64,000 nucleotides of DNA from Isoperla grammatica. Its lineage: Eukaryota; Arthropoda; Insecta; Plecoptera; Perlodidae. Under the pieces are notes generated by a model. That model was given only the letters and a program-made list of their open reading frames with translations, searched no databases and was not told the DNA's origin. The stretch covers positions 40,001-104,000 of the forward strand of contig CAMDTW010000188.1 of NCBI GenBank assembly GCA_945910005.1. Direction: 5' to 3'. Position numbers and translations under genes: made by a program. Of the stretch, positions 53,449 through 64,000 are shown piece after piece; positions within the stretch are counted from its first letter, which is position 1; each line of letters begins with the position of its first letter.

Positions 53449-54508
53449 AACACCTCCCGTCGAAGACATGAAAAAGAAGACGACTCTAGCAACACCTCCC
53501 GTCAAGGAACAGAAGAAAAGAAGACACCCAAGATTGCAGAAGAAGATAGAAGAGGAGGGGACAGCGGTAAAAAACATGTATCACCTATGCCAGGATACTA
53601 CTCACGGTGTCCAAGCTTTTAAACATAGTAATGTGATGCATGCCTCAAAGCTTTCAATGCATGTCAATGGTGGTGGTCCTGTCGCTAACACGTATCCTCG
53701 TACTTGTGCTGCATGTGACAATATTTACCAAACACGACAAACCTTCAGCAGGCATTTAAAGACTTGCGGCCAAAGCAGTCATGTTAGTAAAACAGTCTGT
53801 ATTTTTCCCAGTTGCTCTCTCAAATTTTACCATAGGACTGCAATGGTAAAACATTTAAAAGATGATCATGATTATGAAATACAAATAGATAATTTGCAGT
53901 TTGTAGACATGGATGCCTTTCAAAAGTGGAAAGAAAATGAGGAGGTGTCAAAGTTCTCCTCTTTTACCAAGGCTGAACACAAAACATGCAATGATGTAGA
54001 ACATCATTATACTTCACATGTCAGTTTGATGCCCAAAATAAAACTCATAGACAGTCAAATGAGCACTATAGATTAACATCTCAAAAGTGGAGTAAGGGCC
54101 AAATACCTTCATTACATTGCCCAGCTCGAATGTTAGTAGCTGTTAGTGAACAGGGGGTAAATGTAGAATACATATCATCTCATAATCATGCATTAACGTT
54201 TGAAAACTGTAAATACCAAAAAAAATAAAGTACATTCATTAGGGATGCGGAATGTTGTTCAGGATACAACTATCAGTCCAAGTAACAAAGTTCCTAATAG
54301 TGAATCGATAGTTATGTTTACACCAGATGTGAGTCAAGAGAACACAAGTGACAATACTAATCAATCTGTAGAAGAATGCTTACATTATCTTGAGGAACTA
54401 AAATCATTTGTAAACAAACCCAATATTCATAGGTTAATGATGCGAAACCTTAAAACAACTTTAAAAGATCTTGTTACACAATGTAGAGGGGTTCCTGATC
54501 GGCGATAG
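53427..54508 (+). pseudogene. C2H2 zinc-finger, transposase-like protein fragment
   Basis: The frame opens at 53429 with TTVATPPVEDMKKKTTLATP (an internal repeat), then a basic region. A C2HC finger follows (CAACDNIYQTRQTFSRHLKTC), then a canonical C2H2 finger (CIFPSCSLKFYHRTAMVKHL with DDH), then FQKWKENEEVSKFSSF. It stops at 54076, but another frame continues with CPARMLVAVSEQGVNVEYIS and HNHAL, so a one-base shift near 54035 splits the protein. A further frame, 54200-54508, has a C-terminal helix (HRLMMRNLKTTLKDLV). Zinc finger plus 'WK..EE' plus 'CpA...V...g.v.v.y..sH.H' recalls SWIM/MULE-type transposase-derived proteins. I am not sure of the exact family. Confidence 0.5.
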
Positions 54509-55349
54509 TACATTTCAATTCAATAGTACACTTCAATTCAGTGTGAACTCTGCATGGTGGCAAACGGCAAAGAAATTAAGGTGCCCAAACAAGTCAAAAT
54601 ACATTTTTGAAGTGGTACAGATCCAATAATCCAGGCGTTGTAGTCAAAGTGTTATTTTTTATTTTATTTTTTATTTATTTTCTTTATTTTGACTTTTAAT
54701 TATGTAATTTTATTGCTGTTGTTTAGGTATACTTGCTTATGTCTTATGTATTATGTTTTATTGTAACTGTTGTATTTTTTGTTTTATTATTGTAATTGTT
54801 TGTTGTATACTTACTCCTGTCTCCTGAGTGTAATATTGTATTGTATTATGTTTGCACTACTGTGGGATTTTGATATCCTGTTTGCAAAGGCATTATTATT
54901 ATTATTATTAACTACAGCTACAGCCCATGCAGTCTTTATATGCTCGAAGAAGTACAGATCATATCATATAGCGTTTTCAATTTTCATATTTTCTGATGTA
55001 AAAACAAATCGAATGAATTGTTACTTAAATGGTAAACATGTGTTAATAAAACAAGTAAATATTCAACTTAGCCTATGATGACATAATTGAAAATGTATTG
55101 CATTAAGTGACATGTCATTTGTCCACAACAAGCAGAATGGTACAAATAATAAAAGGTACACATGACATTTTACTTTATTGCAATAATTTTACCATACCCA
55201 TATCCATTCCTTATTATCACAATACAATACTATACGTCTATATTTGCCTATAGAACATCAATCAAAGATAATAAATTTTTCGTTAATGCTCGTTGGCATT
55301 TACCATTTGGTAATGTGAACGAACGTCTTCTAGATGCCAGAGGATGAGG
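54509..55349. other. AT-rich spacer
   Basis: An ATT microsatellite at 54892-54910 preceded by TTTGCAAAGGC resembles the 3' tail of an RTE/CR1-like LINE. Nothing else is supported. Confidence 0.35.
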
Positions 55350-55357
55350 TTCATGAG

Positions 55358-56094
55358 TAGTGTTGGAAAATTTCATGAAATTTATGTTTTTGAAAGTTTC
55401 GTTGAAAGTTTCATGAAATATTGAAATTTTGTGAAAGATTGATTGTCATGAAAATTTGACACATTACCATGAACTTAATGCATTTTATTAGGTTGGTATA
55501 AAATAGGCTATGTATAAAAATAAAGAAAGGACATTTTGAGTTAACCTGTCACTCAGGGCAGGTATATGTACAGATACCAATATACTTCTCTCAGTTTTAT
55601 TAGAGAAATCTGAATATACGTTTATCACACGAACCAAGTCTGTACTTAGTTTAGTTGTACTATACGTACAATCAACTCCAGTTTCTGTTTACTTTACCAC
55701 GGATTCTGAGATTGTACATAGTCTAAATTTAGTAAATATTACTGATCGGCAGTGCGTGCTGACTCGAATACTTTCTCGGTACATACAAACGTGTTTACCA
55801 GGAAAATCTCGTGCGAATGCAGTTTGTATACAACCGAATTGTACAGACTCGGCTCGCGTAGTAAACGTTGTATATTTCTCTTTTACTCGGACTCGGAGTC
55901 TCAAACTCTGTAAAGTTAGGCTCAACTTCACTGTCACTGCCTATGTGACCAATCAATATACTGTATTCTGAATAACTTTAAAAGTAATAAATACTTTACT
56001 AGTAACAATGTAGCCTAGCTATAAAATATCAATCTTTCACGTTTTTTTGAAACTTTCACTTGATGCCTTGAAACTTTCAAAACTTCCAACACTA
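55358..56094. mobile_element. hAT-type element, 8-bp TSD TTCATGAG
   Basis: The ends TAGTGTTGGAA and TTCCAACACTA are inverted. TTCATGAG occurs directly on both sides (55350-55357 and 56095-56102). The element is 737 bp. Subterminal GAAAGTTTC/GAAACTTTC words repeat inside both ends. No transposase frame is recognised. Confidence 0.9.
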
Positions 56095-56102
56095 TTCATG
56101 AG

Positions 56103-56417
56103 AACTAATAACTACATTATTTACAATGTGGATTGCTTTCATTACTACACTACTGTTAAGGGCTGAGCAAAACTCGATATTTCAAGACAAGATCGAGCAG
56201 AGATGTCTGCTCCACGCTCGCTCGACTTACTCCCCGAGTATTGCGAAATGGTATAAACGAAAACATCCTAAAACACTGCAGATTTTTGGTTCATTTCGAC
56301 GAAAAAGAGAAAGTCAATCGCATCAATCAATAAATATAAATTAAATAAATAAATATCGCTCAAAAGTCCAACGGAAATTCTCCTTTGGGCTTGATCTAAT
56401 TGTGTTGATATTTAATA
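56103..56417. other. Spacer
   Basis: A short open frame 56126-56344 has no motif. No other feature is seen. Confidence 0.4.
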
Positions 56418-56425
56418 GGTTATCG

Positions 56426-56999
56426 CAGTGGTTCCCAAACTGTGGTATGCGTACCCCTGGGGGTACGCGAAAGATTTCAGGATAACCAAAAATTGCTTTT
56501 TACTGTCTCGTATAAACCATGCTAATTTATTATAAGCTACTAATTTGGGAAAAATATTTATTTCTTGTATAAACCATGCTAATTTGTTATAAGCTATTAA
56601 TTTGTGAAAAATATTTATTTCATATGCCATTGATCGACTTTTCGATACATTTGAGAGAAGAACATACGCTATACTTTCCAACAATGATGTCACTTTCTTA
56701 ATGCCTTTTTGCACTACGTTTCTTTGTGAAACGTCCTTTTCAACCTTAGCAATGCTTAAAACTTAATACAGAAATCGTTAAAATGCTGAGAGAGATCTAC
56801 GAATAAAATTTTCATCAATCACGCCAGATTTTAAAAACCCTTTGTTCCAGTAAACAAGCACACCCTTCCCATTAGTGAGGAGCAACATAAAAATAAAGGT
56901 ATCTCATTTCTACTGTTCCTAGTTTTTAGAAGGTAGGGGTACGTTGCTGGAGCCAAACTACTCAGGGGGTACACTGGCTAAAAAGTTTGGGAACCACTG
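56426..56999 (+). mobile_element. hAT element with transposase remnant
   Basis: The ends CAGTGGTTCCCAAACT and AGTTTGGGAACCACTG are 16-bp inverted repeats. The flanks GGTTATCG and GGTTATCA form an 8-bp target duplication with one mismatch. Inside, the plus strand from about 56718 reads TFLCETSFSTLAMLK, then YRNR and NAERDLRIKFSSITPDF with stops between: the C-terminal dimerisation region of a ZBED5-like hAT transposase. A 57-bp internal tandem repeat (ATAAACCATGCTAATTTRTT) lies at 56513-56620. Total 574 bp, deleted and dead. Confidence 0.9.
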
Positions 57000-57007
57000 G
57001 GTTATCA

Positions 57008-57988
<981 letters not shown>

Positions 57989-60836
57989 GGTTGCGTTCCG
58001 TTACATGCTGGGACTGCTGGGACCCAGTGAGCGCCGGCGTGAGCCAGCGCGAGCCAGTAGGCTTAAGAAACGGAACGAGCATCCACCTGCAGAGCACTGA
58101 GCACAGTATGGAAGACGGCGCGAAAATAGTCGTAAGCTATAACTGTCAGCCTAGGCCTACACTAATTGCACCCTGCCAAGAGAAATATACGTCCAATAGC
58201 ATATACAAAACATTCTTACCTTTCTCCAGACGCTCCTTTTCATTGTCGTTCACTACTAATTTCACTACTTCGTTTTTTTCTGGACAAACCAGCGATATTT
58301 CGTGCCAATGGTATGTTATAGTTTGGTGCGACGCCATGACAGTTCCAAGTTTTACTGGGGCTACTGCGTGAAAAAGGGCCAGTACTGGAGGGGCGATGGC
58401 CTATGTTTACGGGCTGTTGCAGTGAAGCCGGTTTTGCGGCGCGCGGCCGAGCGGCGGCCATATTGGGACTGGAAGGATTTCAATGCATGCATCTTTCCCC
58501 GCCCCCTCGGCGGCCCCCCGCACGTGACTTTTTCCACGATGTGTCGCTACAGTTTTCGGCGCCCGGCCTTTGGCTACTCGTGGGTATTTTTTTCGACTTT
58601 CCACCCCCACCCCTTCACCCCCTCACGACGTGATTTATCTCGTCAAGTGTGCGATTTCGGCGCTCTCGTTTTGCGGTAAAAATTGTAAAAAATTCAAATT
58701 TTTTTGGGGAATTTTTCGGATGCTTTTGATCGCAAGTCCATTGATTGGCGCATCTTTTTGTAAGAATTGTATGAATTTAAATGGTCCCTTTTAAAAGTTA
58801 CGGGCACTTAAACTCGAAAAATTTGCGAAATTTGGATTTGACGGATCTGGTACGTTTTTAACGCGTCACATTCAAACGGCTCTGCCCGTCGAACCAGTTT
58901 TACATGGTACATGTACTTTTTGTACACTTATTCTTTTTTTCAAAATCACACAATTTTCAAGTTTCTTTCTTCACTCAAGTATCTACGACACCCACAATAA
59001 GCCATCAAAGACAAATGTGAGTGTCGAAATTGATTATCTTCAGATTACATCAATGTATACGGCACCCCCCCGTCGTCGTGTTTTGAGGTTTTTCGATAAA
59101 TTAAAAACTAAACATATTTAATAAAGAAGAGAGAAAAGTTATTCCGACGAAAAATTCCGAAAAAACTCATAACAAATTCGTAATTTGGGTGGTCAAAAAC
59201 AAAAAAGTTGAATTTTGCACGTACAAAAGCTTTCCGGTACGTCCCGGTAAGTGTGACGTCAACAAACTGCACATGTACTGAAAGGTATTAGAACGCTCTT
59301 TTTAATGATACCAAAACGGGTTGTCCGATTTCAAAACGGGACATTTGGGGGACGTTCAAAACTGAAAATTAAAATTACAAAAATACGAAGACGGTACGTG
59401 CCCGGTACGTCCGGGTACATTCAATATGTCAAAAATAGTCTCGGACACGGTAAAACGGAAAACGATAATTAGAAAAAATTCCAACATGCTTTTTTAAGAC
59501 TTTGAAAAATTCCCAAAGACAAATTCCGACAAAAAACGGCTACGCGTGAAATCCGTTAAAGCACCGTAACTCGGACACCCGTAAAGTCTAATTTTTTAAC
59601 GTAACGTTTTCGGATAGACAAATGTGCATTTAATAATACTAATTACAAATGTATGTTGGATGGCATATTAAAATCCCTTTTAATATACAAAAACAAAACT
59701 TTTGTATGCGTGTTTTCTTAACGCCGTGAAAAGTGCGTTGCGGGAACATCTGTCATTCGGTAAAGGGGTGACTTTTCGAAAATGTTTTTTCATGCCCCGG
59801 TACGGGCAAGGGTTTAGCATCGGCCTAAAGAAAAAAAACCCATTTCGGAAGTACCAACTTGACGCAAAAAAATCAAAACTGAAACCGTGTAGAATTAATG
59901 GAAAAGTGCCCATAACTAAGCATCCGGGACGAAATTAAAAAATTGCTTCGTTTATAATCAAGACTAGTGGTTATTTATCAAAATGAAAAAGTCGAGAAAA
60001 TTTTCAAACAAAAAATGTGGAAAAAAAGTGTTACACGCGCTTTATAAAAACGCACTTTACCAAATGTACACAATTTGATTGACGAAAGTTCTGGGACGAA
60101 TCCAAAAAATTTCCAAATTCCAGTTACCCATATGGTAAGCGTCGGTAACGAAACAAAAACGAACGTTATATCTCGTTTGGTTCGACGGGCAGAGCCGTTT
60201 GAATGTGACGCGTTAAAAACGTACCAGATCCGTCAAATCCAAATTTTGCAAATTTTTCGAGTTTAAGTGCCCGTAACTTTTAAAAGGGACCATTAAAATT
60301 CATACAATTCTTACAAAAAGATGCGCCAATCAATTGACTTGCGATCAAAAGCATCCGAAAAATTCCCCAAAAAATATTTGATTTTTTTACAATTTTTACC
60401 GCAAAACGAGAGCGCCGAAATCGCACACTTGACGAGATAAAACACGTCGTGAGGGGGTGAAGGGGTGGGGGTGGAAAGTCGAAAAAAAAAAAACGAGTAG
60501 CCAAAGGCCGGGCGCCGAAAACTGTTGCGACACATCGTGGAAAAAGTCACGTGCGGGGGGCCGCCGAGGGGGCGGGGAAAGATGCATGCATTGAAATCCT
60601 TCCAGTCCCAATATGGCCGCCGCTCGGCCGCGCGCCGCAAAACTGGCTTCACTGCAACAGAGGCCTGCGCCCCTCCAGTGCTTTATATAACCTCCTTGGC
60701 CAGTACTTCCAGTGCACTGGAGATGCTGGGATAGCAAGTAAGGGAACGCTCAGTAGTCGCTGGCAGCATGTTTCGGAATGCATCCAGTAAGCTGGCGCAC
60801 TGGTTTAGTACATCCAGCATGTAACGGAACGCAACC
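57989..60836. mobile_element. 2.85-kb foldback DNA element
   Basis: Terminal inverted repeats of 23 bp start GGTTGCGTTCCGTTACATGC and end with its perfect inverse at 60836. Inside, arms of about 520 bp (58370-58895 and 60179-60700) are highly similar inverted copies, including TTTCAATGCATGCATCTTTC and GACGGGCAGAGCCGTTTGAA. The 1.28-kb centre is AT-rich with ACGGTACGT-type words and no recognisable transposase. No target duplication could be read unambiguously. Confidence 0.8.
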
Positions 60837-60839
60837 TTA

Positions 60840-61497
60840 TGGCGTTTTCCACTGGGCCGCACTGAGTGCGCCCTGAAACGTCACAGTCACGTGATGCACG
60901 GCACCAGTGTTGCCCTCAGTGCAACTCCCAGTGGAACATATTTATTTTTTCAGTGCAACAAATTGGCGGTAAAAGTGATACAAATCTAGATGTTTAAACG
61001 ATATGAAAGGCATTTTAGAGGATCACAAAGCAACTTAACTCAAGTTACTGCAGCTAGAAGGTACAGTCGTTAACTAGGCCACATAAGAAGTTCTAGAAAT
61101 AAAGTTCCATGAAATAGCCTAGGTAAAGGGTAAACATAACCTCAAACTTAATAACGCCGTACTGCGTCTGTATCAGAATAGTGGTAAACAACATCTTCCA
61201 GTAGTGTTTTTATGTTTGGTTTAGATGTTGGTTCGATTTTAGCTTCACTATCTGACGAAAATACTTGGCAGTTTCATTTCCGCGTACAATTTTCCCGCGT
61301 CTGTGGCCGCCATATTTGCACTGAAAATACCGCACTGACCCCCGAAGCCAGTGCGGCTCAGTGCGCACTCGAGTGCACTGCGTCAGTGCAAGATCGCCAG
61401 TGGAATACGCGAAACCCGCACGAGTGCAATTTATCGTTACCAGTGGAACGTGCGACTCGCACTGAGTGCGCACCAGTGCGACCAGTGGAAAACGCCA
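60840..61497. mobile_element. PIF/Harbinger-like MITE, TTA target duplication
   Basis: The ends TGGCGTTTTCCACTGG and CCAGTGGAAAACGCCA are perfect inverted repeats, flanked by TTA (60837-60839 and 61498-61500). It is rich in CACTGAGTGCG words near both ends. 658 bp, without a transposase. It adjoins the foldback element directly. Confidence 0.85.
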
Positions 61498-61500
61498 TTA

Positions 61501-62084
61501 GGTTCGTGTGCTGTTGCCCAGTGTGTCAGCCAATTACAGCGTGGCGGGATTTCAAAGCAGGGGGTCACGCTCACAAGACAGAATATTTCGGTATTTCGTA
61601 CGGGACGTCTCAGAACGTTTCTGGGGTTCGTTGTTATGTTATTGAATGAATGTATGACATAAATTTCGGTCAAAACATGCGTTAATAACATGTTATACGG
61701 ACGTAGTGTCAAGTATTTCCATGTGTCTACCTTGTTTAACAACATTTGTAACTAGTTTAAGTAGTCATCAATCTTGGTCGAAGGGGGTGTTGACATATCA
61801 TTCGGACAATACAGCTATAATGTCAAGTATTTATGTTATCATTATTATTGTATAACAGACATTATTATAGTAGCCTATATCCTAAGAAAAACATAACGCC
61901 TACGGGTTACAAGATACATTGGTTGGCTATTGTCGATCATTGTACACGCGAGATAACTATAAATGCTCCAGCAATGGGACAATATTATGAGACAACTCTG
62001 TATTACCTACTTGTTATGAATTTGTCCGCTTATCGTATTCTCGTAATGGTATCACAACACGAAACAATTTTGTATAGGACAAAT
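61501..62084. other. Spacer
   Basis: A frame at 61833-62090 is open for 85 codons without a motif. No feature is supported. Confidence 0.4.
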
Positions 62085-62765
62085 ATATAACCTAGATATT
62101 CTGGAAGTTGCCCTCTTTAGCCTAGACCATCAGTTTTTCGTAATTGCCTAGATAGGACGTTTACGCCTATGAACCTTGTAGGTACTATGGGTGATAGAAC
62201 AACCCGAGACAACTTCGTATTCACAAAATTAAAAACATAACCAAGGTATTGTGGAAGTTGCCCTCTTTAGCCAGGCCATCAGTTTTACAAGGACTCAAGG
62301 CCTACTGTAACTATCGGTGATGGAACAACAAGAGAACATTCACGCCAATAACATAACCTACATGTCCTGAAGTGACCCTCCTTAGCCTAGGGCATAAGTT
62401 TTTCGTAGGCCTACATAGAACGTTTATTCCTAGGTGAACTTGGGGCGATAGAACAACAAGAAACAAGCTTGTAGACCCAATAACATAACCTACATGTCCT
62501 GAAGTGACCCTCCTTAACCTAGGGCATAAGTTTTTCGTAGGCCTACATAGAACGTTTATGCCTAGATGAACTTGGGGCGATAGAACAAGAAACAAGCTTG
62601 TAGACCCAAAACCATAACCTACATGTCCTGAAGTGACCCTCCTTAGCCTAGGGTAGGGCCAGTTTTTCGTAGGCTTACATAGAACGTTTATTTCTAGGCG
62701 AATTTGGGGCGATGGAACAAGAAATAAGGTTGAACCTTGGTTGAACGCCAAATAACATAACCTAG
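62085..62765. repeat. Tandem repeat of about 110-150 bp
   Basis: Five to six units each begin with CATAACC(T/A)A (62085, 62237, 62349, 62484, 62611, 62755) and contain TTAGCC/CAGTTTTTCGTAGGCCTACA. The two central units are nearly identical over 120 bp (CATGTCCTGAAGTGACCCTC). Confidence 0.8.
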
Positions 62766-63707
62766 ATTATGTAGTTGTCATCGATTTAGATTAGATTAGA
62801 TTAGATTTATTGCGTAATGTTGACCCCTCCCACAATGTGATCGGGATATATTACATGTCATTAATTTTACTAATACTAGGTAACGTTTATCGCCACAACA
62901 TAACCTAGATGTTCTCAACTTTGTTTATTTATCTCAGAAAATTTATTTATGGTACAAATATCATTATTTATTCCTATTTAATTATAAAATTATCTTTATT
63001 TCGTTCATTTCGTCTCTCTAAGGTATCCCCCCTCCATTTCTATTATTTATAATACCTTATGGGATAGGTGTTACTGTAACCCATCCCATATATGGTAATA
63101 CGCTGTTCTATTGCTGTTCTATTACTGTACTCCGCTTACACCAGAAAGATTGTTTACATCCGCCTGAGATGGGTGACATGAACTTCTTTTACCGACATAC
63201 CAACCTAAACGATACCTGCTTTTATCGACCCCAAGTGTCATCCATCCCGGCCTAAGTCGAGACTATAAATTTGTCGCGTAGCTATATGACGACATGACAA
63301 AGAAGTTTGGAAGCAAGATAACATCACACCATAATGGCTAATCTACCAACTGACACATTACCAGCTAGAAATAGAGGTGTTGATTAGGCCTAATTACCAA
63401 TATAAAAATATAATTCCAGCTGTAATTGTTTCTTATGCCATAATAAGCAACATGTTTAACACAAACATTATTTCTTTCTATTATCTCTGATTGACGAACC
63501 TAAAAAGTACGTGTGGCTGTATGGCCACTCTGGGCCTAAGACTGTTATTAATTAGCAGGAGCTGTCAAAAAAATCACTGTTAATATCAATGGGGCTAATG
63601 CGATTTGGAATGTTATTTTGTAGTTTTAAACAACAAAACATTTTTAGAGGAAAAAATAATTTTAGGCTTTCTCTAAGGCCATTTTATAGCCTTTATCAAT
63701 TGACAAT
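62766..63707. other. AT-rich spacer
   Basis: A (GATTA)n run at 62787-62808 followed by TTTATTGCG may be a LINE tail. Nothing else is supported. Confidence 0.4.
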
Positions 63708-64000
63708 TAGGCTAGACCTCGCATAACCTATAAACAGTCATCCGGCCAGTCCGACGAGTGCGAGGTGGTGGGCCTCGTCACGGCCGTGTCCTCGGCCGGG
63801 CAGTCCGGCATAAGTGCCCCTACTGCGGCAGCTGCACCGCCTCCCTCACGCAGCACCACATCCGGTACCACAAGGTACCGGGTAAACTCGCGGCGCTGCG
63901 CACACAGCGACATAAGCAAAACGCACACACACAATAGTTGTACGGGACGCCAACAACGCCTGGTTGTTGCACTCGACTGGTGCACACAACCGAATACAAA
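63708..64000 (+). CDS. GC-rich coding-like fragment with C2H2-type motif, cut by window end
   Basis: Two overlapping plus frames have very high GC at third positions, unlike the neighbourhood. One reads SSGQSDECEVVGLVTAVSSA and stays open to the window edge. The other reads RHKCPYCGSCTASLTQHHIR plus YHK, a C2H2-like zinc motif with slightly short spacing. Such motifs precede the RT in some site-specific (R2/R4-like) LINEs and occur in many nuclear proteins. A frameshift between the two frames near 63810 would join them. Boundaries are unknown. Confidence 0.35.

Noticed and set aside
57989..60836. Long frames within the foldback arms (58302-58679, 60311-60737)
   Set aside because: They are mirror images in the two inverted arms, with GC-rich composition and no recognisable domain.

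Overview
The window is nuclear DNA of a multicellular animal. GT-AG introns, tRNA-derived SINEs, non-LTR, Penelope-like and Ty3/gypsy retroelements, hAT, PIF/Harbinger, pogo and IS630/Tc1-type DNA transposons, large satellites and microsatellites are all present, and nothing looks prokaryotic. The palindromic word TAGGCCTA and its variants fill introns and spacers. From general experience that composition, with this transposon mix, suggests a marine invertebrate (an echinoderm, hemichordate or mollusc). The species cannot be fixed from the sequence alone.

Layout. 0-2.2 kb holds decayed gene and transposon fragments. 3.25-6.2 kb holds a plausible five-exon gene for a 128-residue proline-rich, basic protein, with a hAT element and a small TAA-flanked MITE in its first intron. 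7.7-12.25 kb is a Penelope-like fragment running into an 88-copy array of a 45-bp satellite, followed by a short conserved flank and exon. 13-17 kb holds a dead IS630/Tc1-type transposase, Penelope-like remnants and one PIF/Harbinger exon. 17-20 kb is apparently empty. 20-27.5 kb is retroelement-rich: SGNH and Mutator-like fragments, a truncated Ty3/gypsy pol with its 3' LTR, and a non-LTR gag gene split by a foldback element. 28.2-29.9 kb holds a broken RCC1-repeat gene and an inverted partial copy of it.

31.5-36.7 kb carries three more arrays of the same 45-bp satellite, all in the same orientation, separated by one intact and one truncated copy of a 598-bp hAT-type MITE. The second flank-and-exon copy follows. 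38.2-48.7 kb holds a pogo/Tigger-type transposase whose catalytic exon and a distant PHD-finger exon can be joined by an 8.3-kb phase-compatible intron filled with tandem repeats. A 58-bp satellite (about 25 copies) begins exactly at its stop codon. 51.6-54.5 kb holds exons of an SGNH-tail gene and a C2H2 zinc-finger, transposase-like gene. 55-62 kb is a series of DNA transposons with target-site duplications that can be read directly. The window ends in a GC-rich, C2H2-like fragment.

Most genes here are selfish-element genes, nearly all disabled. The parts most worth a second look are the 45-bp satellite domain with its duplicated flank, the pogo-PHD locus with its satellites, and the small five-exon gene. 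I did not find a convincing new multi-gene system. Functions are inferred from motifs read by eye, with no database search.
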